From an uncultured Prevotella sp. (GTDB lineage Bacteria; Bacteroidota; Bacteroidia; Bacteroidales; Bacteroidaceae), in the NCBI GenBank assembly GCA_947164965.1, contig CAMUYR010000029.1:1-45339 (forward strand): a DNA stretch of 45,339 nucleotides. Direction: 5' to 3'. This document shows positions 27,206 through 35,524 of this stretch, piece after piece. Positions within the stretch are counted from its first letter, which is position 1, and every line of letters begins with the position of its first letter. The position numbers were made by a program, and so were the translations under genes. The notes beneath the pieces were generated by a model that saw only the letters and a list, made by a program, of their open reading frames with translations, had not been told where the DNA came from and did not search any database.

Positions 27206-27229
27206 CACAAAATTTTAACAACAAACGCT

Positions 27230-27856
27230 ATGATTAAGAAGATTTTGATGATGACGATAGCCCTGACCCCGCTGACTCTGTGGGCGCAGGACAATACATG
27301 GGAACAGCCCGAGTTTGAACAGGAACAGCAAGTGGTTAAGGTTAAAAAGGTGAACCCCGACCAGAAATACCTGCGCGGCGCAGTGCCTGAGGTTGACGGT
27401 AAGGTGGTGTTCACAACAACCATCGAAGTGCCGGGAAAGAGCGCCAGCGAAATCTACGACATCGTGCATAAATACATGACGAGAATGGTGTCGGAGAGCA
27501 ATCAGATTAACAGCCGCATCGCTATTAATGACACAGAGAAGCACGAACTGGGCGCAGCTATGGAAGAGTGGCTGGTGTTCAAGAGTGCCGCACTGGCACT
27601 GGACCGCACGCGCTTCCTCTACACTTTCCAGGCTTTCTGTCAGGACGGCAAGGTAGAATTGAAGATGAGCCACTTGCGCTATTTATACGATGAGAACCGC
27701 AAGCCGCAGCGTCTGAAGGCAGAGGAATGGATTACCGACAAGAATGCCGTCAACAAGAAGAACACGCGTCTGTATCCCGTTTCTGCCAAGTTCCGCAGAA
27801 AGACCATCGACCGCAAGGACTTCCTGTTCAACAAAATCGAATCGTTGCTGAAATGA
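27230..27856 (+). CDS. DUF4468-like secreted protein
   Basis: 208 aa. The signal peptide MIKKILMMTIALTPLTLWAQ ends in a typical A-Q cleavage site. The body (KVVFTTTIEVPGKSASEIYD, then MEEWLVFKSAALALDRTRFL, YTFQAFCQDGKVELKMSHLR) fits DUF4468, a Bacteroidota family predicted to have a TBP-like fold. The chosen start follows the promoter; an upstream alternative start would lie within the promoter box. The TGA overlaps the ATG of the next small gene (ATGA, 27853-27856). Its role is unknown; the neighbours point to the envelope. Confidence 0.78.
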   Translation: MIKKILMMTIALTPLTLWAQDNTWEQPEFEQEQQVVKVKKVNPDQKYLRGAVPEVDGKVVFTTTIEVPGKSASEIYDIVHKYMTRMVSESNQINSRIAINDTEKHELGAAMEEWLVFKSAALALDRTRFLYTFQAFCQDGKVELKMSHLRYLYDENRKPQRLKAEEWITDKNAVNKKNTRLYPVSAKFRRKTIDRKDFLFNKIESLLK

Positions 27857-28029
27857 ACACCAAACTTATCCGTAATGTGCTCAACACCCTGTTCATCGTC
27901 TTGGCAGCGGTGGGCATGTATTACTATGCCAAGGTGAGCAAGCAGACGGGTACGTATATCATCATCGCAGGCATGGCTTTCAAGTTTATGGACGTATGCA
28001 TGCGAATCATGTTTAATAATGAAAAGTAA
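27853..28029 (+). CDS. Small two-helix membrane protein, 58 aa
   Basis: Begins MNTKLIRNVLNTLFIVLAAV, with a first helix around 10-26 and a second around 34-50 (TYIIIAGMAFKFMDVCMRIM), a short polar hairpin between. The start overlaps the DUF4468 stop by 4 bp and the end overlaps the next gene by 11 bp, so it is fully embedded in an operon and very likely real. No named family is recognised. Confidence 0.75.
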   Translation: MNTKLIRNVLNTLFIVLAAVGMYYYAKVSKQTGTYIIIAGMAFKFMDVCMRIMFNNEK

Positions 28030-30382
28030 GACGCTCATTACCCTGTTTCTCCTCATCGTAGGAACGACCGTCAACGCCCAGGTTTATAACGAAATGGACG
28101 CCGACGGAAATATTACCCAACGCGATGAATACGGAAACGACAGGAATTTCAATCCCAACAACCGAGACTCGACCAAGGCTAAGAAGGAGATTCCTAGAGG
28201 CGTTTGGGCGTGGACGATAGACAGAAGGTTTGGCGATGTCAAGCCAGCCCCTCTGGACACCATGCCGCACCTCTATCAGAACTCCATCTACAACACGGGA
28301 CTCTACGGGGAATATAACACGACGGGTAACAACTACACACCACGACTGAGCCGTATCTTCATTGACCGAAAGGCTACCAGCGAGTTTTTCTTTACCCAGC
28401 CTTTGGACTATACCACCCGCGAGCCAGACGAGTTTCTGTTTACCAGGACTTTGTCGCCCTATACCAACATCAGCTACGACAACTGCGGCGACAAGCAGCA
28501 TGGCGATGACCACTTGGAGGGTAAGTTTGCCATTAATGCCGGCAAGCGCATCGGTCTGGGTTTCGACCTGGACTACCATTACGCTCGCGGCTATTTCCAA
28601 AACCAGAACAACTCAAACTTCAGAGCCTCGCTCTATGGTTCATATATCGGCGACCGCTACCAGATGCATCTGCTGACCTCGTTCTATCACCGCAAGCATA
28701 CGGAGAGCGGAGGTATCATCGACGACACCTTTATCACGCATCCGGAAATGAAGGAGACACAGTTTTCTGAGGAGGAGATTCCCACCGTGTTGGACGATAA
28801 CTGGAGCCGAAACGACGGGCAGCAGATATACTTAAGTCATCGTTACAACATCGGTTTCTACCGTAAGGTGCCAATGACCGAGGAGGAAATCAAAGCCAAA
28901 GCGTTTGCAGCCCAATCGGCTAAGCAAAAGAAACAGCGCGAGGAAATAGGCGACGGACCGAAGGGCGACATCCAAAGGAATAACGATCGTATGCGTGAGG
29001 AAGCGCCAAAACCAATGGGACGACCCGAAGGCGCGAAGATTGCCGGCATGGAGCCCGACAGGAAAAAAGCAGGTTTCGAAGCCGACACCACGCGTATCAA
29101 GGTAGATACCGACGAAAAGCGGGATAGTCTGCTGGCTGTCAAAGCTCGCGAGGACTCGTTGGAGGCCACGATGAAAAAAGAGTACGTGCCCGTCACCAGC
29201 TTTATCCATACGTTAGAAGTGAACAATCACAATCGTATCTACCAGGCTTACGATTCGCCCATAGATTACTATCTGAACACATACTATAACACGTGCTACG
29301 AGGGAACGTATTCCGGCGACTCCATCTACGACAAGACACAATATCTGTCTATCAAGAACACGTTTGCACTGGCACTGCTCGAAGGCTTCAACAAATACAT
29401 GAAGGCCGGTCTGAAGGGTTTCGTATCTTATGAGAACCGCACATATAAGATGCCTGGCTTAAACGAAGGAGCCACACAGTATTACATGAACAAATGGACT
29501 GAGCACAGTCTGCATGCGGGCGGTCAGCTGTCGAAGACGCAGGGTAAGACGCTCCATTTCAATGCATCTGCAGATGTAGGTATCACGGGATATGATGCTG
29601 GATCGCTGGTCCTCGATTTCGATACCGATCTTAATTTCCGCCTGTTTGGCGACACCGTGCGCCTGGCCGCATCGGCATTCTTCCATCGCAGTATGCCTAC
29701 CTTCTTCCAAGAGTCATACCACTCGAAGCATCTGTGGTGGGATCAAGACTTGGAAGGAGAGACGCGCACTCATATCGAGGGACGCTTCAAGTATGATAAG
29801 ACCAACACGCTGCTGCGCATTGCCGTCGACCAAATACAAAACTACACCTACTTCGGCATGAAGTACGATTATATCGAATCAAACCGCGTTGGACTGACGG
29901 GCGGTGTGTATCAGGAGAAAGGTAACATCAGCGTACTGACAGCTCAGCTCATGCAGCATGTCCGTCTGGGCATCCTCAATTGGGAGAATGTGATAACCTA
30001 TCAGAACTCCAGCAATAAGGACGTGTTGCCATTGCCCGACTTGAATCTCTTCTCTAATCTCTATCTGAAGTTCAAGATTGCTCGCGTGCTCAGCGTTGAA
30101 ATGGGCGGCAGCGTTACTTTCTTTACTAAATACGATGCACCCGACTATCTGCCGATCATCGGACAGTTTGCCATTCAGCAGAATGCCGACAGCCGCGTAA
30201 ATATAGGAGGATATCCTTGGGTAGACGTCTATGTCAACATGCACCTGAAGCGCGCCCGCTTCTTCATTGCAATGACACACCTGAATGCCGGCTCAGGAAC
30301 CAAGGATTATTTCCTGGCACCACACTACCCCACCAATTCCCGAGTCTTGCACATGGGTGTCTCGTGGAATTTCTACAATTGA
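28019..30382 (+). CDS. Putative outer-membrane porin (Porin_10-like)
   Basis: 787 aa with signal peptide MKSKTLITLFLLIVGTTVNAQ. The first part (PRGVWAWTIDRRFGDVKPAP, then YNTGLYGEYNTTGNNYTPRL) and the many amphipathic strands to the C-terminal VLHMGVSWNFYN fit the Bacteroidota putative-porin family. Between roughly residues 290 and 390 the barrel is interrupted by a highly charged Lys/Glu/Arg-rich stretch (KAKAFAAQSAKQKKQREEIG and on to EDSLEATMKKEY), likely a periplasmic or extracellular loop. The start overlaps the 58-aa gene. The 3' end overlaps the convergent HD-domain gene by 10 bp. Confidence 0.82.
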   Translation: MKSKTLITLFLLIVGTTVNAQVYNEMDADGNITQRDEYGNDRNFNPNNRDSTKAKKEIPRGVWAWTIDRRFGDVKPAPLDTMPHLYQNSIYNTGLYGEYNTTGNNYTPRLSRIFIDRKATSEFFFTQPLDYTTREPDEFLFTRTLSPYTNISYDNCGDKQHGDDHLEGKFAINAGKRIGLGFDLDYHYARGYFQNQNNSNFRASLYGSYIGDRYQMHLLTSFYHRKHTESGGIIDDTFITHPEMKETQFSEEEIPTVLDDNWSRNDGQQIYLSHRYNIGFYRKVPMTEEEIKAKAFAAQSAKQKKQREEIGDGPKGDIQRNNDRMREEAPKPMGRPEGAKIAGMEPDRKKAGFEADTTRIKVDTDEKRDSLLAVKAREDSLEATMKKEYVPVTSFIHTLEVNNHNRIYQAYDSPIDYYLNTYYNTCYEGTYSGDSIYDKTQYLSIKNTFALALLEGFNKYMKAGLKGFVSYENRTYKMPGLNEGATQYYMNKWTEHSLHAGGQLSKTQGKTLHFNASADVGITGYDAGSLVLDFDTDLNFRLFGDTVRLAASAFFHRSMPTFFQESYHSKHLWWDQDLEGETRTHIEGRFKYDKTNTLLRIAVDQIQNYTYFGMKYDYIESNRVGLTGGVYQEKGNISVLTAQLMQHVRLGILNWENVITYQNSSNKDVLPLPDLNLFSNLYLKFKIARVLSVEMGGSVTFFTKYDAPDYLPIIGQFAIQQNADSRVNIGGYPWVDVYVNMHLKRARFFIAMTHLNAGSGTKDYFLAPHYPTNSRVLHMGVSWNFYN

Positions 30383-31014
30383 TTGGTTTCTTCTGAAAAG
30401 ATGCGGTTGAACACTTCGCGCATCTTGGCAGGAGCCGTGATAAGCGAGCGCAGCTCATTGAGTTTGCGCTCGTTTTCTGATCCCTGTATCCAGAGTTTGA
30501 TATAGCCGTTCACGCTGTATTTTTCATCCATGTGTTCCATGAACCTCTTCCAATGGCCCTCCGTATCCATCTCCGGATAGTTCGACAAGCCGTACTGAAT
30601 CGTCCTGCGAATCACCACCTCGGGATCCATATCACGATCTGCCTCGGCAACTATCTTACCATAGATGCTGCGGGGAGCCCGGGAGGCAGAAGCACGATGG
30701 TCTTCCACCGCTTCTTTCATTATCGTCAACTGATCTGCCGTAAACCAGCGCTTCAGACGTGCGTCGGCCTTCAGAATCTTGCCACTTGTAATGTGATGAA
30801 TGGCGCGCGGGCCCGTCAGTCCCAAGTCGTGATAAGCAGCTATGGCGTACACCATATCCATATCAGCGCCCGTTTGTCTGGCTAAATCCAACGAACGGCG
30901 AATCACGCGAGTGACATGCTCCATATTGTGAGCCTTATCAAAATTGGCATACTGAGGCAGAATTTGAGTCTCAATGAACTCAACTAAATCAAGGCTGGGA
31001 TTATTTGTCATCAT
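30373..31014 (-). CDS. HD-domain phosphohydrolase-like protein
   Basis: 213 aa. The HD metal-site pattern is visible: a His in FDKAHNMEHVTRV, the HD pair in AIAAYHDLGLTG, a later His in AIHHITSG, and Asp in IVAEADRDMDPE. Such proteins cleave phosphate esters or nucleotides; the substrate cannot be read from sequence. Two adjacent ATGs (31014 and 31011) are equally possible starts. It is divergent from menA with closely spaced promoters, and convergent with the Porin_10-like gene. Confidence 0.85.
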   Translation of the reverse strand: MMTNNPSLDLVEFIETQILPQYANFDKAHNMEHVTRVIRRSLDLARQTGADMDMVYAIAAYHDLGLTGPRAIHHITSGKILKADARLKRWFTADQLTIMKEAVEDHRASASRAPRSIYGKIVAEADRDMDPEVVIRRTIQYGLSNYPEMDTEGHWKRFMEHMDEKYSVNGYIKLWIQGSENERKLNELRSLITAPAKMREVFNRIFSEETNQL

Positions 31015-31040
31015 GTCGGCTATTGGCTAGTTTACGTTTG

Positions 31041-31048
31041 CAAAGATA
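31041..31048 (-). promoter_or_regulatory. Promoter -7 box of the HD-domain gene
   Basis: Reads TATCTTTG on the minus strand, with TTTG (plus-strand CAAA at 31069-31072) exactly 20 nt upstream. Confidence 0.82.
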
Positions 31049-31100
31049 ATAATTTACTAAAAAATATGCAAATATATGTGTTATTTTCAGCATTATTTTG

Positions 31101-31108
31101 TACTTTTG
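31101..31108 (+). promoter_or_regulatory. Promoter -7 box of menA
   Basis: TACTTTTG ends 8 nt before the ATG at 31117; a leader of only a few nucleotides is predicted. The -33 region is weak (TGTG). Confidence 0.65.
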
Positions 31109-31116
31109 CCCACGTT

Positions 31117-32028
31117 ATGGATGAAAAAAACGTAAAACAGAACTCTCTGAAGGCGTGGATACTGGCCGCAAGACCGAAGACATTGAGCGGAGCGGCAGTA
31201 CCCGTCATGATCGGTTTGGCACTGGCATACGTGGATGCCAAGCAGTATGCCGACGACGTGTTTAGCTGGACAGCGGCAGTGCTCTGTCTGCTGTTTGCCT
31301 TTATCATGCAGATTGATGCCAACCTGATTAACGATTTCTTCGATTACGCACGTGGCAACGATGATACTTCGACCCGACTAGGACCGTTGAGAGCATGCAC
31401 TCAGGGCTGGGTCAGCACCGAGGCTATGAAGCAAGCCATCGCACTGACCACCTGTCTGGCTTGTGTCGTCGGACTACCGCTAGTATGGTTTGGAGGTTTG
31501 GAAATGATACTGATCGGCGCCCTTTGTGTGGTATTCTGTTTCCTCTATACCACCCATCTGTCGTATGTCGGCATGGGCGACGTCCTTGTGTTGCTATTCT
31601 TCGGCATTGTGCCTGTTTGCATCACATATTACATCCAGCTGCACACCTGCAACTGGCAGGTATTTCTTGCTTCAATCGCCTGCGGACTGGTGATCGACGG
31701 ATTGTTAATCGTCAACAATTATCGCGACAGAGACAACGACCAACGGGACGGAAAGCGAACATTGGTTGTGGAAATAGGAGCACAGGCTACGGAATGGCTT
31801 TATCTGGGATTAGGCATTGCGGCCTCGCTCTTAGGGCTTGTGTTCTGGATGAACGGCCACGTGCTGGCATTCGTACTGCCATTCATCTACCTGCTGCTCC
31901 ACATCTTCACATGGTTGAAGATGCGGAGAATACATGAAGGCAGAAGATTAAACGAATGCTTGGGCGAGACAGCCCGCAACATGTTTATCTACGGACTCTG
32001 CGTCGCCATCGGTCTCTTGCTGATATAA
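31117..32028 (+). CDS. menA: 1,4-dihydroxy-2-naphthoate polyprenyltransferase
   Basis: Membrane prenyltransferase (UbiA family) of menaquinone synthesis that attaches the isoprenoid chain to DHNA; 303 aa. The N-terminal LKAWILAARPKTLSGAAVPV, the first Asp-rich motif LINDFFDYARGNDD and the second motif NNYRDRDNDQRDGKRTLVVE are characteristic of MenA, and about eight hydrophobic segments are present. The open frame extends upstream to 31066 but that part covers the promoter, so the ATG at 31117 is the start. Other men genes are not in the window. Confidence 0.93.
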   Translation: MDEKNVKQNSLKAWILAARPKTLSGAAVPVMIGLALAYVDAKQYADDVFSWTAAVLCLLFAFIMQIDANLINDFFDYARGNDDTSTRLGPLRACTQGWVSTEAMKQAIALTTCLACVVGLPLVWFGGLEMILIGALCVVFCFLYTTHLSYVGMGDVLVLLFFGIVPVCITYYIQLHTCNWQVFLASIACGLVIDGLLIVNNYRDRDNDQRDGKRTLVVEIGAQATEWLYLGLGIAASLLGLVFWMNGHVLAFVLPFIYLLLHIFTWLKMRRIHEGRRLNECLGETARNMFIYGLCVAIGLLLI

Positions 32029-32031
32029 AGC

Positions 32032-32187
32032 CTATCGGAGATAGAGCCAATAGATAGCCACCGCCACTGCAATGAGAACAACGGTGATGATGGACTTGAT
32101 AAGACACGAGGCCATCTTCTTCACCACCAGAAATCCGATGATGACAAGCAGCAACAGGGCAATATAATAGATAAAATTCTGTTCCAT
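32032..32187 (-). CDS. Small two-helix membrane protein, 51 aa
   Basis: Read directly from the sequence: it starts MEQNFIYYIALLLLVIIGFL, then VVKKMASCLIK, then a second helix SIITVVLIAVAVAIYWLYLR. It lies 9 bp after the RluA-family gene on the same strand, as the last gene of the pepD unit, and ends 3 bp from the convergent menA stop. The hydrophobic pattern, tight spacing and full use of the gap argue that it is real. No named family is recognised. Confidence 0.68.
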   Translation of the reverse strand: MEQNFIYYIALLLLVIIGFLVVKKMASCLIKSIITVVLIAVAVAIYWLYLR

Positions 32188-32196
32188 TCTTTTTGT

Positions 32197-33087
32197 TTAT
32201 TTGAATAAATGTCTGAACTGGGCGGGAATAGGCGTCTCAAACTCCATGGGCTCGCCCGTAGCAGGATGGTTGAAGCACAACAGAAAGGCATGCAGGCAGA
32301 GACGGTGTAAAGGGTCGCTACCATCACCGTATTTGCTGTCGCCGCAAACGGGATGCCCCATATCTGCAGCATGCACGCGAATCTGATTCTTACGTCCTGT
32401 TTCCAGCTTAAACTCCACTAACGAGAGGTCGGGCGTGCGATCCAACACATAGAAATGAGTCACCGCATACTTGCCGCCGTTATCGACAGGCGATGAATAG
32501 GTGACGTAGGCCTTGTTGTCTTTCAGCCAGTTAGCAATCGTTCCCTCGTCCTGCTCCATCTCACCTGAAAGGACTGCCACATAGCGGCGGTCATAAACGA
32601 TCTGGTGCCAATTATGCTCCAAGATTTGTTCGGTCTCCATGTCTTTGGCGTAAACCATCAGTCCTGAAGTATCACGATCCAGACGGTGAACCACGTGGGC
32701 CGTACACTTCTGGCGCGACTTCTTGAAATAATCGTCGAGCACTGCCTTGACATTGAGCGTGGAATGACCAGCAGCCATCGAGAGTATACCAACGGCTTTC
32801 TCAACAACAATAAGCCAGCGGTCTTCATAGACAATCTTCACATAACGGCTCTTGAACTGTTGCTGGTTGCGCTTAGTCTTCGACACTGCCACCTTCATAC
32901 CTGGAAGCAGAGGATAATCGAACTGAGTGACAGTCTTACCATTGACCTTAATACCTTGCCCCTGCAGCGTCAGCTTGATCTTGGTCTTTGTCTGCTTGAC
33001 GTTTTCCAAGAGGAAGTCCAGCAGGGGTTGTTCCCGCTGAACTTCATAATGATCATACTCGCCTTTCTGATTGGTTGTAAATCTCAT
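32197..33087 (-). CDS. RluA-family RNA pseudouridine synthase
   Basis: 296 aa. An S4-like N-terminal domain (about 18-70, KIKLTLQGQGIKVNGKTVTQ) precedes the catalytic domain with HVVHRLDRDTSGLMVYAKD, whose D137 is the catalytic aspartate, and the closing KLETGRKNQIRVHAADMGHP. It isomerises uridines in rRNA or tRNA; which ones is not clear, as RluC/RluD-like members look alike. The ATG at 33087 is preferred over an adjacent GTG at 33090. It lies 36 bp after pepD and 9 bp before the 51-aa gene. Confidence 0.9.
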   Translation of the reverse strand: MRFTTNQKGEYDHYEVQREQPLLDFLLENVKQTKTKIKLTLQGQGIKVNGKTVTQFDYPLLPGMKVAVSKTKRNQQQFKSRYVKIVYEDRWLIVVEKAVGILSMAAGHSTLNVKAVLDDYFKKSRQKCTAHVVHRLDRDTSGLMVYAKDMETEQILEHNWHQIVYDRRYVAVLSGEMEQDEGTIANWLKDNKAYVTYSSPVDNGGKYAVTHFYVLDRTPDLSLVEFKLETGRKNQIRVHAADMGHPVCGDSKYGDGSDPLHRLCLHAFLLCFNHPATGEPMEFETPIPAQFRHLFK

Positions 33088-33123
33088 CACACTTACACCT
33101 TATTATTATATATAGAGAAAGAC

Positions 33124-34584
33124 TTATTTCTTAGGAATGTTACGCAGGACATCCAGCAAATGATCCCAAACCATCTGAACGGTAGGAATATGCAAGCGCT
33201 CTTCGGGCGTGTGTACAAAGCGCAACGTAGGACCGAACGATACCATGTCGAGATTAGGATAACGCTCAGAGAAGAGGCCGCACTCCAAACCAGCATGAAT
33301 GCCACGAACTACGGGTTCTTTGCCGAACAATTTCACATACGACTCCTTCACGATACGCTGCAGATCGCTGTTAGAACGCATCTTCCAAGCAGGATAGCCA
33401 TCGCTGTGCTCCACCTCAGCACCTGCCAATACGAAGCAAGCCTCGATGGTAGAACACATATTATCAAGATTAGACATCACGTTAGAACGTTGCGATGACA
33501 CGATGTTAATCTCGGTGTCGCTAGTGATGATGCTGGCAATATTGCTCGATGTCTCTACCATTCCATTCAGAGCGGGATCCTGACAAATGGCGTAAATACC
33601 ATTGTCGACAGCTTGCAAGGCATAGACGAAATTGCGGGCTACCCCACTTTCTATAACAGGTTCAGCATCTGTTGACTCCATCGCCCACACCATCTGCGTG
33701 TCAGTGACACAAAACTCCTCAGCCACATCCGAAGCAAAGACATTCCAGTCGGCTTTCACATTCTCCTTAACATCGTGAGGAACAGCAATCACAAACATAC
33801 CGTCGCGGGGAATGGCATTGTGCATCTTTCCGCTATTGAACTGAGCGAGGCGGATGCCATCATATTTCTTCATCTCCGCAAACAAGAAACGACCCAGCAA
33901 CTTGATAGCGTTGGCACGCTGTTTATTGATGTCGTCACCGGAGTGACCACCCACTAGGCCTTTCACCTGCGCACGCATAAAGAATGAACCTGCGGGTACT
34001 TCTTCTTTCTTGAAAGTAAACTTCGCCGTTGTATTACGACCACCAGCACAGCTAACGAATATCTCGCCCTCATCCTCAGAGTCGAGGTTAATCAGATAAT
34101 CGCCTGTCATAAATCCGGCCTTCATGCCTTCAGCGCCTGTCAGTCCGGTCTCTTCGTCACGGGTAAACACACACTCGATAGGACCGTGGGCAATATCATC
34201 GCTATCCAGCAATGCCAGTTCCATCGCACAGCCTATTCCGTCGTCGGCACCCAGCGTTGTTCCTTCTGCTGTAAGCCACTCACCATCGATATACGTCTTG
34301 ATGGGATCGTTGTCGAAATCAAACTCAACATCCACGAGTTTGTCGCACACCATATCCATGTGACTTTGCAGGATGACAGTCTTGCGGTCTTCCATACCCT
34401 TCGTAGCCGGTTTGCGGATAATCACATTGCCCGTCTCGTCGACTTTGGTCTCAAAACCATGGCTTTCACCCCACTCTTTCAGGTACTTAATCATCTTCTC
34501 TTCACGCTTCGAAGGACGTGGAATCTGGTTAATCTTAGCGAACTGTTCGAACACAGATGTAGGTTTTAACTCATTTTTATTCAT
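33124..34584 (-). CDS. pepD: Aminoacyl-histidine dipeptidase (M20 family, PepD)
   Basis: 486-aa cytosolic zinc dipeptidase, normal length. Metal-site motifs: VILQSHMDMVCDK, TLGADDGIGCAMELALL (bridging Asp), FTRDEETGLTGAEGMKAG (catalytic and metal-binding Glu), and LINLDSEDEGEIFVSCAGG. The C-terminal GIHAGLECGLFSERYPNLD carries the last His ligand region. It breaks down Xaa-His and other dipeptides. It heads a three-gene unit with the RluA-family gene and the 51-aa membrane protein. Confidence 0.96.
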   Translation of the reverse strand: MNKNELKPTSVFEQFAKINQIPRPSKREEKMIKYLKEWGESHGFETKVDETGNVIIRKPATKGMEDRKTVILQSHMDMVCDKLVDVEFDFDNDPIKTYIDGEWLTAEGTTLGADDGIGCAMELALLDSDDIAHGPIECVFTRDEETGLTGAEGMKAGFMTGDYLINLDSEDEGEIFVSCAGGRNTTAKFTFKKEEVPAGSFFMRAQVKGLVGGHSGDDINKQRANAIKLLGRFLFAEMKKYDGIRLAQFNSGKMHNAIPRDGMFVIAVPHDVKENVKADWNVFASDVAEEFCVTDTQMVWAMESTDAEPVIESGVARNFVYALQAVDNGIYAICQDPALNGMVETSSNIASIITSDTEINIVSSQRSNVMSNLDNMCSTIEACFVLAGAEVEHSDGYPAWKMRSNSDLQRIVKESYVKLFGKEPVVRGIHAGLECGLFSERYPNLDMVSFGPTLRFVHTPEERLHIPTVQMVWDHLLDVLRNIPKK

Positions 34585-34624
34585 AATTAATGTTTATTTT
34601 ATCGGTTGTTCTAAATTAATTGTT

Positions 34625-34632
34625 TACCTTTG
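34625..34632 (+). promoter_or_regulatory. Promoter -7 box of the 34653 gene cluster
   Basis: TACCTTTG, 20 nt before the ATG at 34653. The best TTG (34606-34608) has a short 16-nt spacer. Only 5 bp separate it from the opposing pepD box. Confidence 0.65.
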
Positions 34633-34637
34633 CAGGG

Positions 34638-34645
34638 CAAAATTA
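34638..34645 (-). promoter_or_regulatory. Promoter -7 box of pepD
   Basis: Reads TAATTTTG on the minus strand, about 54 nt before the pepD ATG at 34584. No clear -33 box. It interlocks with the plus-strand promoter at 34625. Confidence 0.6.
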
Positions 34646-34652
34646 ATCATTT

Positions 34653-34865
34653 ATGATGAAAGTACTGCTATTAACTGCGTTAATAATTGCTATAGGCATG
34701 GCTTTTTTGCTTGTGAAAGTGCTTTTTCGCAAGGACGGAGCCTTTTCTTCGCAACATATTCACGATAGTAAGCCTATGAAAGAACGTGGTATTCACTGCG
34801 TCATAGACCAAGATCGGGAAATGCGCACGAAGAGCAGATTTGCAGTCGATGAGAAATCGGAATAA
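34653..34865 (+). CDS. Small single-helix membrane protein, 70 aa
   Basis: An N-terminal membrane helix MMKVLLLTALIIAIGMAFLL is followed by a polar cytoplasmic tail (SKPMKERGIHCVIDQDREMR). Own promoter and length fit a genuine gene. The stop codon (34863-34865) lies in the first unit of an 8-bp tandem repeat. It precedes the OmpH-like gene by 41 bp and may share its transcript. No named family is recognised. Confidence 0.72.
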   Translation: MMKVLLLTALIIAIGMAFLLVKVLFRKDGAFSSQHIHDSKPMKERGIHCVIDQDREMRTKSRFAVDEKSE

Positions 34866-34889
34866 CGGAATAACGAAATAACAAAATAA
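34858..34889 (+). repeat. 8-bp tandem repeat, four units
   Basis: Units CGGAATAA, CGGAATAA, CGAAATAA and CAAAATAA. The first supplies the TAA stop of the upstream gene; the rest fill most of the 41-bp gap before the OmpH-like gene. Confidence 0.88.
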
Positions 34890-34906
34890 TAATTAGAAAA
34901 CAAAAA

Positions 34907-35518
34907 ATGAAAAAGTACATGTTTATGGCCGCAGCTGCCGTAGTAGCTCTGGTTTCGTGCAACAACGCTGCACCCAAAATGGACGAACAGCCCACCGCTA
35001 ACGACTCAGCTTCTGTGGGAGGCGTTAAGATTGCCTACGTTGAGGTTGACTCACTGATGACTCAGTATGAATTCTGCAAGGAGTTCACCATGATTCTTCA
35101 GAAGAAGAGCACCAATGCCCGCAACACCCTGAACTCGAAGGGACAGCAGTTGCAGAGCGCAATGGCCAACTTCCAGCAGAAACTGCAGAACAATGGTTTC
35201 ACCAGTCGTGAGCAGGCCGAGGGTCAGCAGGCTGCCATCCAGCGTCAGCAGCAGCAGTTGCAAGAGCTGCAGGCTCGTCTTGAGAATGAGCTGGCTTCCG
35301 AGACCGGTAAGTACAACGATGCTCTGCGCGATTCGCTGAACCACTTCCTCAACGACTACAACAAAGACAAGAAGTTTGACCTCATCCTCACCAAGCAGGG
35401 CGACAACATCCTCTTGGCAGCCAAGCGCTTCGATATCACCAACGATGTCATCAATGGTCTGAACAAGCGCTATAAGTCTACTCTCAACAAGGAAGAGAAG
35501 AAGGAAGAGAAGAAATAA
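34907..35518 (+). CDS. OmpH/Skp-family lipoprotein
   Basis: 203 aa. The lipoprotein signal ends VALVSC (C18), followed by an acidic spacer. The body has the OmpH/Skp pattern: KIAYVEVDSLMTQYEFCKE, a long Gln-rich coiled coil (about 60-130, such as RQQQQLQELQARLENELASE), then KKFDLILTKQGDNILLAAKR and DITNDVINGLNKRY. Skp relatives chaperone outer-membrane proteins in the periplasm; lipidation would anchor this one. It ends with a Lys/Glu tail (EEKKEEKK). The next gene begins about 6 bp later. Confidence 0.87.
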   Translation: MKKYMFMAAAAVVALVSCNNAAPKMDEQPTANDSASVGGVKIAYVEVDSLMTQYEFCKEFTMILQKKSTNARNTLNSKGQQLQSAMANFQQKLQNNGFTSREQAEGQQAAIQRQQQQLQELQARLENELASETGKYNDALRDSLNHFLNDYNKDKKFDLILTKQGDNILLAAKRFDITNDVINGLNKRYKSTLNKEEKKEEKK

Positions 35519-35524
35519 CGAATA

